Shown one piece after another: positions 32,190 through 42,109 of a stretch of 64,000 bases of DNA. The notes under the pieces were generated by a model. That model was given only the letters and a program-made list of their open reading frames with translations, was not told where the DNA came from and made no database searches. Position 1 is the stretch's first letter; each line of letters begins with the position of its first letter. The position numbers and the translations under genes were made by a program. This stretch comes from Cricetomys ansorgei (lineage: Eukaryota > Chordata > Mammalia > Rodentia > Nesomyidae): assembly GCA_026225945.1 (NCBI GenBank), contig JAMJFZ010002572.1:108386-172385 (forward strand). The letters run 5' to 3'.

Positions 32190-32340
32190 TTGTATGTGCT
32201 TACTTTGGGAATAGACTGCCCACCTGCAGCCCCAGGAGGTGGAGACAAGGCCTTCCCCAGCTACACAGAGAAGTCAAGGCCGGCCTAGACTACACAGAGA
32301 AGTCAAGGCCAGCCTAGACTACACAGACCTGCCTCTGATG
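32190..32340 (+). repeat. B1-derived sequence with a 29-bp tandem duplication
   Basis: A B1-like body (CCCCAGGAGGTGGAGACAAG) leads into two 29-bp units starting at 32261 and 32290, each with CTACACAGAGAAGTCAAGGC, plus a third partial copy at 32319. The units are parts of the B1 right half. Confidence 0.75.
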
Positions 32341-32344
32341 GAGG

Positions 32345-32613
32345 GTGGGGGCTTCAGAAACACTGCCATTAGTAAAATGCTTCCCTGAACACACAGAAAC
32401 CCAAGTTTGATGCCCAAAGAAGCTGTCCCATGGATTCATTTTTAATCCCAGTGCTGGGAAGAAGGAGAAAGGCGGTTCTCTACTGCCTGACGGCCAACCC
32501 ATCTCCCCAGTCAGTGAGTTTCAGGTCCCAGTTAGGAGACCCTGCCCCAACAACAAGGAAGATGACTAATGAGGAGCAACATCTGAGGCTGACCTCTGGT
32601 CTCTGTAAAAATT
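32345..32613 (+). mobile_element. B4 SINE
   Basis: ID-like head (AAAATGCTTCCCTGAACAC with CCAAGTTTGATGCCC). B1-like middle (TTTAATCCCAGTGCTGGGAA). B4-specific 3' part GAGACCCTGCCCCAACAACA, AAGATGACTAATGAGGAGCA and GGCTGACCTCTGGTCTCTGT. The 20-bp minisatellite begins in its tail. Confidence 0.75.
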
Positions 32614-33212
32614 CACAGAAACATGTACCCACACACGTGAACATGTACCCACACACATGAGCATGTACCCACAGACATGAACAAATACCCACAGACATGA
32701 ACATGTATCCCTACACATGAGCATGTACCTCCACACGTGAACACATACTCACACATGTGAACATGTACCTCCACACGTGAACATATACTCACACATGTGA
32801 ACATGTACCCATGCTTGTGAACATGTACCCACAGACATGAATATGTATCCACACATGTGAACATGTACCCACAGACATGAACATGTACACACACATACAA
32901 ACATGTACCTCCCCATGTGAACAAGTACTCACACATGTGAATATGTACCCATATGGGAGAACATGCACCCGTGTACATGAACATGTACCCACACACATGA
33001 GCATGTACCCCCACACACAAACACATACCCACACATGTGAACATGTACCCACACACACAAACACATACCCACACATGTGAACATGTACCTACACAAACAT
33101 GAACATGTACCCACACATGTGAATGTGTACTCACACACATGAACACATACCAAAGTGCATGAACATGTACTTACACACATGAGCATTACCAACACACATG
33201 AACATGTACTTT
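32614..33212. repeat. 20-bp minisatellite with two CATG cores per unit
   Basis: About thirty units near the pattern GAACATGTACCCACACATGT. Most carry two CATG tetranucleotides about 10 bp apart, and many halves are ACATGT palindromes. Three minus frames stay open since 20 is not divisible by three, giving a 177-residue CVGTCSHVWVHVH-like artefact. It arose at the B4 tail. Confidence 0.97.

Positions 33213-33250
<38 letters not shown>
33213..33250. repeat. (CA)n microsatellite
   Basis: Uninterrupted CA run that closes the 20-bp minisatellite. 33.25-34.02 kb beyond has no recognised gene. Confidence 0.95.
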
Positions 33251-33251
<1 letters not shown>

Positions 33252-34022
33252 ATGAAGTGGCAATTGGGTAACTAAAATTTCTAAAATCATGACAAACATA
33301 TGCTTTAAAAATGCCTGAATTTGAAATTAGGATGTCACATTAGGAAGAATCTACTCTGAGATTTCTTTTTAAAGACACTCCAGCGAATATTTTAAAAAGT
33401 ACAGACGGATCACTCAAACACACAGAGTAGGCCAGCGAGTTAAGGAAGTAGACACAAAGCTTGGGGGTGGACATGCCGCCTTCTTCCAGGGTTCTTCTTG
33501 GCCAGATACAAGCTCAGATTCCTGGGAGCCTGTGGTAGGATGGACCCAGCTCACTGGGTGGAGACACAGACTCAGCTGCCAGCAACCAACAGCCAACAAG
33601 AATGATCTTCCTGTCAGTGGTAGAGAGACAGAAACACAACAGCATCCACCTTGGCTAGCAAAAGACATTCATGGGGGAAGAAACACCAAGGCCAAAGAGT
33701 GGGGAGATGCAGGTGCCGTTACCACCCCACTACAACCCACATTCCAGGCACAGGCTACCCAAAAAGAGTGTCACGTAAAGGACCCAGCAGTGCTTGACAA
33801 CACAGTACAGTTACGTGTGGCGATGGGAGGGTGGATGGGAAGGTCACAGGACCTCTTAACTACTCTACTACCTATGACATCATGGGCAAACTTCTGTATG
33901 TGAACAAAGGTATTCCAAGATGCTGTTCCAACAGCCAGTGCATTCCATACACTGCTCTGCCTGGGATTAAACTAATATTACTGAAAGACAATTTCTATAA
34001 AACCTGGTAAAGAAAAGAATTA

Positions 34023-34153
34023 AGCCAGGTATGGTGGTACACGCCTTTAATTCCAGCACTAGGGAGACAGAGAGTTCAAGGCCAGCCTGGTACACAGTGG
34101 ATTCTAGGACATCCAGGCTACACAGAGATCCTGTCTCAAAAAAAAAAAAAAGC
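34023..34153 (+). mobile_element. B1 SINE
   Basis: GCCAGGTATGGTGGTACACG, CCTTTAATTCCAGCACTAGG, TTCAAGGCCAGCCTGGTACA, CACAGAGATCCTGTCTC and an A15 tail. Confidence 0.95.
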
Positions 34154-34268
34154 AAACAAGCAGAAAGATGGGAAGGAAGAGAGAGAGGGAGAGAAGGAGG
34201 GAAGGAGGGACAGAGGGACAAAGGGAGGGAGGGAAACAAAGAGAAAAGGAAGAGAAAGAAAAGAATTA
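34154..34268. repeat. Purine-rich (GGGA/GAAA)n tail array
   Basis: A 110-base run made almost only of A and G immediately after the B1 A-tail, for example GGGAGAGAAGGAGGGAAGGA. Likely grew from the tail and has H-DNA-type composition. Confidence 0.9.
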
Positions 34269-34450
34269 AGATTTCACCTGTTTGTTCTATCACAAGGTAT
34301 GCCATGAATTACCAAACAGTGGAAGAAGGTTCTACTTCCCAGTTCAGCTGAAAGCACTGAGAGAGGTCATCACCACTCAGCCACACACAACGGACTGGCT
34401 GTAGACTTAAGACACAAAATATCCATCATTGTGAGGAAAAGAAACCAGCA

Positions 34451-34580
34451 AAGGCAGGTGGGTCTCTGTGAGTTCGAGGCCAGCCTGGTCTACAGAGTGA
34501 GTTCCAGGACAGCCAGAGTCACAACAGAGAAACTCTGTCTCAAAAAAAAAAAAGTAAGAAAGAAAGGAAAAATAAAAAAG
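34451..34580 (+). mobile_element. 5'-truncated B1 SINE with a perfect target duplication
   Basis: Begins inside the B1 body (GGCAGGTGGGTCTCTGTGAG), continues GTTCGAGGCCAGCCTGGTCT, and ends in an A-rich tail with AGAAAG repeats. A perfect 14-bp direct repeat AAAAGAAACCAGCA flanks it at 34437-34450 and 34581-34594. Confidence 0.95.
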
Positions 34581-34879
34581 AAAAGAAACCAGCAGGAATA
34601 CTTCCTGATGAAAGAACGTACCACTGACTGCAGAGACCTCTCAGTGGCTAAATCGCTTGCTGAGGGCTGGGGTTCAGATCCCCAAACCCGGTGTAAATGC
34701 TGGTTGTGACGAGGGGTAACAAAACGGTAGACTATTGGGAGTAAGGGCAGGAGCCGAGGCCAGGAGCAGCCACTGATAAGAGATACGTGAGGAACTTCAG
34801 CTAGAGTCCGGGGTAAGGAGGCTTGAAATGGCCAGAGACTGGGAATTTTCAGAGCAGAAGACAGTAGCCGGCTCTCACA

Positions 34880-35095
34880 TATGGTCTAGTGAGCCAGGAA
34901 GCAGAGACAGTGTTTAGAGCCCTGGCTGCTTGTCCAGTACCCACCACCCGAGTGACAGCTCACAACCATGTGTAACTCCAGCTCCAGGGAATCCAACGTC
35001 CTCTTCAGGCCTCTGTGGACACCGAGTGCACAAGCAGTGCACAGACAAACGTGCAGGAAAACAGCCATATACATAAAATAAAAAAAATAGTTCAG
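34880..35095 (+). mobile_element. B3 SINE
   Basis: GTTTAGAGCCCTGGCTGCTT, TGTGTAACTCCAGCTCCAGG, CTCTTCAGGCCTCTGTGGAC, CGTGCAGGAAAACAGCCATA and the tail ATAAAATAAAAAAAA. The head is diverged. Confidence 0.85.
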
Positions 35096-35318
35096 GGGGC
35101 CGGAGACATGGCTCAGTGGCTGAGAGCACTGGCTGCTCTTGCAGAGGACCAGGGTATGGTTCCCAGGACCCACCCCAGGCAGCTCACAACCATCTAACTC
35201 CAGCTCCAGGGACCGGATGCCTTTGGCCTCTGAGGACACCTGCGCCCACGTATACATACCCACGTGCAGATACACATTTATACACAGTTAAAAATAGTAA
35301 CAAAATAAGTCTTTAAAA
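35096..35318 (+). mobile_element. B3 SINE
   Basis: GGGGGCCGGAGACATGGCTC head, AGTGGCTGAGAGCACTGGCT, CTCCAGCTCCAGGGACCGGA, GATACACATTTATACACAG and an A-rich tail. It inserted exactly at the tail of the previous B3. Confidence 0.93.
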
Positions 35319-35371
35319 AAAAAGTGTCCTAGATAAGGGCCGAGCTGTGAATTAAAATGTTGCAGCAAATA

Positions 35372-35706
35372 GAGTGTGCTAGTTTGTTTTATGTCAACTC
35401 GAGTCATTTGGTTGAGAAAATGCTCCCACTGGATCGGTCTGTCGGCAGCCTCCTGGTGCATTTCCCTGATTGACAAGCGATGTGGGAGGGCCCAGACCAC
35501 TGTGGGTAGTGCTACCCCTCCCTGGGCCTCAGTGCTGTTACCCCTCCATAGCCTCTGCTTCAAGCCTTGCCTCTAGTTCCAGCCCTCTAGTTCCTGACTT
35601 CCCTCAGTGATGGCTGTGACCTGAGAGCTGGGTGAAATAAACCCTTCCCTACACAGGGTGCTTTTGGTCATGGTGTTTTATCATAGCAAGGGAAACCCTT
35701 AGACTT
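35372..35706 (+). mobile_element. ERVL-type LTR
   Basis: GTGTGCTAGTTTGTTTTATG then TCAACTCGAGTCATTTGG, TGGGAGGGCCCAGACCACTG, GAAATAAACCCTTCCCTACA, TTTTGGTCATGGTGTTTTAT and a degenerate end AACCCTTAGAC. Central deletions relative to 43727-44089. No coding content. Confidence 0.85.
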
Positions 35707-35709
35707 TGA

Positions 35710-37215
35710 AATAGTCACAAAAAGAACCACTGTTTCAATCAATACAGAGCATGAAGCACCTGACAGCACGAGCCTCCATGAGCCTGCTCCAAGACAAGGT
35801 CTGTCTGACCGCCTGATACTGCCATGCTATTATTGCATCGAGAACTCCCCTTACACACCACACACTGTAAGTGGATGTTTCCTGCATCCTCTTCTCCCTC
35901 TGCAATTGCCATTGGGGCTGAGTATAGAGGTGCAGAGGTAATTGTCAGCTCTAAAGAAAACACAAAGCCCGAGAGGCTGCTCTAGTGTCTCATTATGAAG
36001 GACAAAGTCCCAGACAATAATCATTTTTCTCAAAGTGAAAATAAATGTTGAACTACAGAAAAAGGCCTTGGAAGGGGCTGCTAAGAGGGACAATCAAGAA
36101 GAAGCAACGTTGAAAGAATATTTTTACGAAATTAGATACTATACCTTAGGAAGCCACCACGTCTCTCAAAATAGGATTAAAACTGTACATGGCCAGAGAA
36201 ACATCATAGGCTACTCAGGAAAGCTACAGTCATTCAGAAAAAAAGATTGAAGCAAAATTCCAAGTTCAAAAGACAACACCTTAACTGTGCACAGCTAAGT
36301 CTTGAGTGTTTATTAAAAATTATCATGGGGACTTGGTTTCTGCCATGCAGATTGACAAAGATTTTGTACATTTCTGGGCAGTGTCTTCTCACTTTTAAAT
36401 GAAAGATTACAGTTAACGTAGACTATTAACTAAACTAAGTAAAATCATCCAGATCCGAAGCCCCCAAAGACAACTGCCACCGCTGTGGAACGAGATGGTA
36501 AGACCAACTGCTGAAGAAAGCACTTGCTCTGGTCACAAGACAGAGAGAAGCCAGGCTGAACCCACGCTGGAAGCTTCTGCCAGACGGCTCGCTTTCGTGG
36601 TACCTGAGGGTGCTAAGCAAGGCTCCTGAGGGGGACAAAACATGTCGACTCTCACGCAGCGGTGGACCCCGCGTGCTACGCTACCAACCTGTCAAGCAAG
36701 ATGTGCCCACTGGTGCAATCTTGGTAAATCTGTTCTGGGGGTGACCAGCCACTTTCTGATCAGCCTGCTTCAAAGGGGACAACTCACATCTGGATCTGTG
36801 AGCCTGGTGAAAAGCCCCTGGCTGGGAAGGGACCTACAGGCCGCTGCCGCTGCATTCTGCTAGATGGACACCATGTGCCCATTAAATCGCTTTCTAAATA
36901 CTTAGATTTACGTCCATGATTAGTGCTTTCTCAGCTTCGGTCAGAGAACCTTCTTTTGAGTGGGTGGTAGTTACTGCAGAGACTCATAACTGGTCAAAGT
37001 GCCGAGACAAGGAACTACCGAATGCTTCTCTGTAAATGGGACGTCGACATCACCCATCCACCCCCAAGACTTGGAAAAAACACCACAAAAGAGGCGGTGG
37101 AAAGAATGTAAGGGCCAAAGGAAGAAGCTGGGTGTTGCGGAACACCGTCTTCCGGGCATGACGCAGACACCGCGCTTTTGAGTTCATGGAGTTGCAGCTC
37201 CCTGCACAAGACTGG
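35710..37215. other. No gene recognised
   Basis: AT-leaning sequence 1.5 kb long, without a recognisable repeat or gene. A 71-codon frame at 36035 (KINVELQKKALEGAAKRD…) has no match I recognise. Confidence 0.4.
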
Positions 37216-37219
37216 GCTC

Positions 37220-37410
37220 ATCAGCAGCTAGAGAGACGCTCAACGGTTAAAGAGCCATTGCTGCTCTATTAGAGGTAAGAGGGCATACACAGGGCAGCTC
37301 ACAACCACTTGTAACTCAAGCTCTGGGATTCAGTGCCCTCTTCTGGCCTCCACAGGCACCTGAATGCATGTGTGACACACACAAATAAAAATAAATCTTA
37401 AAAACAAAAA
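37220..37410 (+). mobile_element. B3 SINE
   Basis: AGCTAGAGAGACGCTCAACG head, GTTAAAGAGCCATTGCTGCT, CTTGTAACTCAAGCTCTGGG, CCTCTTCTGGCCTCCACAGG and the tail AAATAAAAATAAATC. Confidence 0.9.
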
Positions 37411-37819
37411 ATTGGACTTGTCAACATCACGTCACGGAGGACGGAGCAACTCACAAGTCCCGCCCCTCTCTGAGGCTCTACAGGCCGTGAAAAGCAGTTA
37501 ATGGCTGCTGAGAGAAAGACACTTTCTTCAGTGTACAGCCACTTGTAAAGTTCCCATGCTCCTGAAGATAACCCCTCCCTCCCCCATGCTCTTAGAAGCA
37601 ACCCTAATGAACTTCAATGGGTCACACTACACACACACACATTAACACAGACTAGTTACAAAGAGGGCAGGAATCAGCAGGATTGGGTGGAGACAACGGG
37701 GTGATGCAGAAATATGATCAAAACACACTACTACACACATGTAAAACATGTAAATATAAATCCAGACAGACAAGACAAGCACCTTTATTATCATCTATTT
37801 TTCAAAATGAGAATCAGGA

Positions 37820-38022
37820 GAAGGCCAGCGAGATGGCTCAGTGGGCAAGTGTATTTACCGCCACGCCTAACGACCTGGATTCAGTTCCACAGGACCCATA
37901 TGACAGAGGGAGAGAAGTTAACTCCTTAAAGTTGTTCTCTGACCCCCACATGTGCACTCTGGCCCACATACCCACTCACAAACAAACAAGTTTAAATGCA
38001 ATTTAAAATTTAAGTTTAAACT
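37820..38022 (+). mobile_element. B3 SINE (ACCTGGATTCAG type)
   Basis: AGGCCAGCGAGATGGCTCAG, TGGGCAAGTGTATTTACCGC, ACGACCTGGATTCAGTTCCA, GTTGTTCTCTGACCCCCACA and tail-side ACACAAACAAACAAG-type sequence. Confidence 0.9.
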
Positions 38023-38384
38023 GTAAATGAGGAATGACTGTATTCTGCAAATACAGCCAACACCAAAGATGAACTGTCTCACTAACTAACAAGCACCACG
38101 TCCAGGAGAAGTTTCTGCTGTATTTATAACATTACATCTTGTAATTTGATAAGTATTAACTAAGCTGTAGTTTTTCTATTAGGGACCTCACAGATGAAGT
38201 TTAATTTAACAAATGTATTAAAACTCTGTTCCTTGAGAAGAATCACTTAAAAGTCAGTCAATATTCTTCGATACAAAAATCCCTTTCAAATTGATAACTT
38301 ACACGTGCATAAAAACTTCAAGAGAAATATGTCCTCAGATAATTCACACTCAGACAGACACAAAAGAAACACAAAGTTTAAAAA

Positions 38385-38520
38385 CATAAAGCTGGCCAGA
38401 GTTGCACGTGTCTGTAATATCAATACTTGGTAGGTTGTGGGATGAAGATCCAGAGTTGAAGGCCAGCTGAGGACAAATGCCAAGTTCAAAGCCAGCCTGG
38501 GCCTCACACTGAGACCACCT
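38385..38520 (+). mobile_element. B1-like SINE, diverged
   Basis: GCTGGCCAGAGTTGCACGTG, TCTGTAATATCAATACTTGG, GTTGAAGGCCAGCTGAGGAC, AAGCCAGCCTGGGCCTCACA and CTGAGACC. Confidence 0.7.
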
Positions 38521-38523
38521 TTT

Positions 38524-38577
38524 AAGCAAACTTTCTTTCTTTCTTTCTCTCTATCTTCTTTCTTCCTTCCTTTCTTT
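38524..38577. repeat. (CTTT)n pyrimidine tract
   Basis: CTTTCTTTCTTTCTTTCTCT then CTATCTTCTTTCTTCCTTCC. It corresponds to the reversed tail side of the B1 that follows. Confidence 0.9.
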
Positions 38578-38653
38578 TTTGTTTTTTGTTTTGTTTTTGA
38601 GACAGGGTCACTCTATTGTACCCCTGGCTGTCCTGGAACTTGCAGAGATCCAC
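38578..38653 (-). mobile_element. B1 SINE, first part, split by an ERV LTR
   Basis: TTTTTGAGACAGGGTCACTC, CCTGGCTGTCCTGGAACTTG and CAGAGATCCAC of a reversed B1. Continues at about 39106 with TCCTGCCTCTGCTTCCTGAG and GCTGGGATTAAG (to 39143). Confidence 0.85.
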
Positions 38654-39105
38654 TGTTAACCCCAAAGATGGGAGGAGAAGGACCACCAACCCAAATTATC
38701 ACAGTCGCTAAAGCAAGCAATTAATTAAAGCAAGCTTTTTATTCGAGCACACAGGCTGCCTGTCTCTAAAAGAGGAGTTCAAGAGATCAGCCTTGAACAT
38801 AGGGAAGACAAGGTTTTTATAGCTCAGGGGTAGGGGGCTTCCAAATGCGGGATTTGGCGGGCAAAATAGGCGGGATTCCAAGGGCAGAACATAAACAACA
38901 GGCGGTCGTAATGGCCTTTGGAAACAAAGGCATGGTTTTCATTTCCTGGAGGAGGCAGGTCATTTGTAGTTAGGGTAACAGGTAGGTCATAACCGAATCC
39001 TTGAGAAACAGAGGTTCAATCATAGACAGGAATAAGCCTAATTTGTCTTTACTATAAAATGGCTTTGAAGCTTTGAAGCCTAAGATGGAGGCAGGCTGAT
39101 TCTTT
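38654..39105 (-). mobile_element. ERV solo LTR (~450 bp) inserted in a B1
   Basis: On the minus strand the order is a TATAAAAA box (plus 38813-38821), an AATAAA signal (plus 38738-38743, TTTATT) about 75 bases later, and a 3' end GGGGTTAACA at plus 38654. This U3-R-U5 order and TG/CA-type end define an LTR. I cannot name the family. It differs from the ERVL-type LTRs here and carries no gag, pol or env sequence. Confidence 0.75.
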
Positions 39106-39143
39106 ACCTCCTGCCTCTGCTTCCTGAGTGCTGGGATTAAGAG
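39106..39143 (-). mobile_element. B1 SINE, second part (continues 38578-38653)
   Basis: TCCTGCCTCTGCTTCCTGAG followed by TGCTGGGATTAAG completes the reversed B1 left half. Confidence 0.8.
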
Positions 39144-39270
39144 TGCAGACAGCCTTTAATCCTAGAGCCCAAGAGGTAGAGTTCCAGGCTAGCCTGGGCT
39201 ACAGAGTGAGTTTCAGCAAAATAACCAGGGCAACATAGAGAGAACCCATCTCAAAACAAAACAAAAATAA
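39144..39270 (+). mobile_element. B1 SINE, 5' truncated
   Basis: AGCCTTTAATCCTAGAGCCC, TCCAGGCTAGCCTGGGCTAC, AGAGTGAGTTTCAGCAAAAT, CATAGAGAGAACCCATCTC and an AAACAAAACAAAAATAA tail. It abuts the reversed B1 head to head. Confidence 0.85.
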
Positions 39271-39279
39271 ATAATAAGT

Positions 39280-40295
39280 CTAACAGTGCGCCACCACCCC
39301 CGACTGCTGTATACACCTTTAAAGGTCTTTGTGGGCCAGCTTTCAAGGACAGCTCTGAGGGTGGAAGTTCCTGTCTCAGCAGGCTGTCTTTTGTCTTGTT
39401 TTCAGGTTTCACTCCGACTCTCTGGAAGCGGTCTGCTTCCTCCTGGGCACACAGTGCACTGCTGAAATCTCACACTGCATGGCAGCATTCCCGGCTGCCT
39501 TCTCAGTCCCCGCAATCCCTTGATTTCTTTTCTGTCCTGTCCGCCACCAAGCCCTCTGACATCTTTACAGACAGAGTAAGACTGAACTCAAAATCAAGAA
39601 TAAAAACCCAAAGGAAAGTTACAAGTTTATACGGAAGCAATGTACATTCTAGAAAAGGTTATCAGCACACAAAAGACTCTTGGCAAACCATGGCAGGTTA
39701 CAAATGAATACACAAGATCACAGGATCATTTCCTGTGTATCATATGACATTTCTGCGCTGGCTTCCAAACAAAAGCCAGACAGATGTAAGTGCTTGTCGA
39801 TAACACTCCAGCAGCTTCAGGTTTCTGTAAGGAGGCATGTATGATCAAGTTGCAAGGAACCAAAGAGGTGTTCTATTGCAAGGAACCAAAGAGGTGTTCT
39901 ATCTTACAGAAAAAAACAGCACTGATCGGTAGAGCAAGTTCCAGCGTCTGTTAGCCTAACCCTGGGCACTTAATCAGGTCAAGAGGAAGGGAAGCGCCTG
40001 CCAGCGGAAGCAGGAGCTCACACTGCGAGATAAAACATCGCCAATGATGAGACTGTCTTACTGGAGAATAATGGTAGCTTTTTATCTTTTGAGACTAATA
40101 ATTCTCCCCAGGTATAGTTCATTAGACAATTTATTCTGTTATCTCAGACCATGTTAAAGGCACAGTTATGGGTAGAGGACTGTGGATTTACACTTCACTG
40201 ATAACTGGGAGGGCTGACTTTTATTTCCAGTGTACAAATACAAATATTTTTGCTTGCAAAAATGAACCAAAAGGGACAGAAATGGAGCTCAGTAG
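39280..40295. other. No gene recognised; contains a 26-bp tandem duplication
   Basis: At 39851-39876 and 39877-39902 the 26-base unit starting TGCAAGGAACCAAAGAGGTG is perfectly duplicated. A 103-codon frame at 39396 (FSGFTPTLWKRSASSW…) has no recognisable domain. Confidence 0.5.
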
Positions 40296-40363
40296 TGAAG
40301 CCCTTCCTCGGCATGAACAATCTCCTGGGTTCACCCTAGTACACAGATACCATGCCCTCTCCT
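40285..40363 (+). mobile_element. SINE head fragment (ID/B3-like)
   Basis: GAGCTCAGTAGTGAAGCCCT, CGGCATGAACAATCTCCTGG and GTTCACCCTAGTACACAGAT keep an A-box and B-box spacing. The tail runs straight into the CA array. Confidence 0.55.
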
Positions 40364-40602
40364 CAAAACACACACACACACACACACCACCACACACACC
40401 ACCACACACACACCTACACACCACACACACATACACACCGCACACCACACACACATACACACCACCACACACATACACACCACACACACACATACACACC
40501 ACCACACACACACATACAGCACCACACACACACACACACCACACACACACACACCACCACACACACATACACACCGCACACACACACACCACATACACAC
40601 CA

Positions 40603-40651
<49 letters not shown>

Positions 40652-40972
40652 ACACACACACACACACACAACACACACACACACCACCACACACACATAC
40701 ACACCACACACACACACCACACCACATACACACCACCACAAACACACCTACAGCACCACACACACCACACACACACCATACACACCACCACACACACACC
40801 ACACACACACACAGACACACACACTACACACCACCATACCATACACACCACCACACACACCACACACACACCACACACACTACACACCATCACACCATAC
40901 ACACCACCACACACACACACACCACCACCACCACATACATATACCACACACCACCAAACACACACAATTAGA
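40364..40972. repeat. (CA)n array with CACCAC interruptions
   Basis: 600 bases of CA punctuated by CCA, ATA and CCG units, for example CACCACCACACACA. Ends ACCACACACCACCAAACA. The 208-267-residue histidine-rich and valine/cysteine-rich frames on both strands come from this composition. Confidence 0.95.
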
Positions 40973-40974
40973 AC

Positions 40975-41430
40975 CTAATAAAAGATTGTCTTCAGGTGTA
41001 ACTGAGTTCAAGGTTGTTTTATGTTTTCTTGTCCTGCCTTAAATAAGATTATTATCTGAAATAATGTTTTCTATTTGTTTTTGAAAAAGTCATAAGGCTT
41101 TCAATTTAATGAAATGTGTTATGATACAAATATTTAAAATAGTTATTCCTTTTACTTAATAGTTTAATTTTTGGTAATCTACTTTAAGGACTTAGCTAAT
41201 AGAACATATAGTATTTATGTACCTATAGTTTCTGTGTCGTTTTAAAAATAACATTTCAGGGCCTTTCTAAATATCCAAGAATAAGAAACCAGTTTAATTA
41301 CAGTGAACCCAAGCGGCCTCGCAGGAAACCAAGCCTGCTGACACCTCAATCCCAGGCTTTAACCTGCACTGGGGAAATTAAGTCCCTGCTGGTTCAGCCC
41401 CAACTCTGGCTAGCAAACTAACCTGGAGAG
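40975..41430. other. No gene recognised
   Basis: AT-rich DNA (AATAATG-type motifs) between the CA array and a nested LTR cluster. Confidence 0.4.
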
Positions 41431-41435
41431 TGGCC

Positions 41436-41695
41436 TCGTGGGATTCTGTTCTGTGATAAACACCACAACCAAAAGGTCGTGGTAAGAAGAGGGCATATTT
41501 CCCCTTACTGTTTTCAGCCATCCTAAAGGGAAGGCAGGCAGGCTCCTGGTGGCAGGAGCTGATGAGAGGCCATGGAGGGTGCTGCTCACTGGCTGGCTCC
41601 CCTGGCTTGCTCAGCCTGCTTTCTTACAGAACCCAGGACCACCTGCCCGGGGGTGGCCCCACCCACCATGGACTGGCCCTTCCCACATTGGTCAG
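41436..41695 (-). mobile_element. ERVL-type LTR, minus strand, first part
   Basis: Plus-strand reading GATTCTGTTCTGTGATAAAC, CAGGAGCTGATGAGAGGCCA, GGCTTGCTCAGCCTGCTTTC and GGCCCTTCCCACATTGG. Stops where a plus-strand ERVL-like element begins. Continues at 44090 with TTACTAATCAAGAAAACTCC. Confidence 0.85.
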
Positions 41696-42109
41696 TGTGC
41701 TGGCTATGTCAACTAGTCTTATGTCAACTTGACACACAAACTGGAGTCATCTGAAAGAAGGGACCCTTAATTGAGAAAATGCTTCCATAAGATCCAGCTG
41801 TGGGGCATTTTCTTAATTAGTAATTGGCTAGGAGGGCCCAGCCCATTGGGGGTGGTTCCATCCCTAGGCTGCTGGTCCTGGGTTCTATAAGAGAGCAGAT
41901 TGAATAAGCCAGGAGAAGCAAGCCAGTGAGCAGCACCCCTCTGTGACCTCTGCATCAGCTCCTGCCTCCAGGTTCCTGTCCTGTTTGAGTTCCTTTCCTG
42001 GCTTCCTTTGGCTGTGAACTAGGATGTGGAAGTGTGAGCCAAATAAACCCTTTCCTCCCCAGTTACTTTGATCATGGTGTTTCGTTGCAGCAACAGAAAC
42101 CCTGAGACA
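41696..42109 (+). mobile_element. 5' LTR of a non-autonomous ERVL-like element
   Basis: Starts TGTGCTGGCTATGTCAACTA, with an extra ~10-base ATGTCAACTA relative to the 3' LTR. Contains GGGTGGTTCCATCCC and GGTTCTATAAGAGAGCAGA. Ends AATAAACCC…GAAACCCTGAGACA. TG…CA termini are intact. Confidence 0.88.

Noticed and set aside
32613..33146. 177-residue cysteine/valine/histidine-rich minus frame
   Set aside because: It is the 20-bp minisatellite read in one of three open frames.
40168..40978. 267-residue plus frame and 199-residue minus frame
   Set aside because: The repetitive part is the (CA)n/CACCAC array. The short leading part has no recognisable domain.
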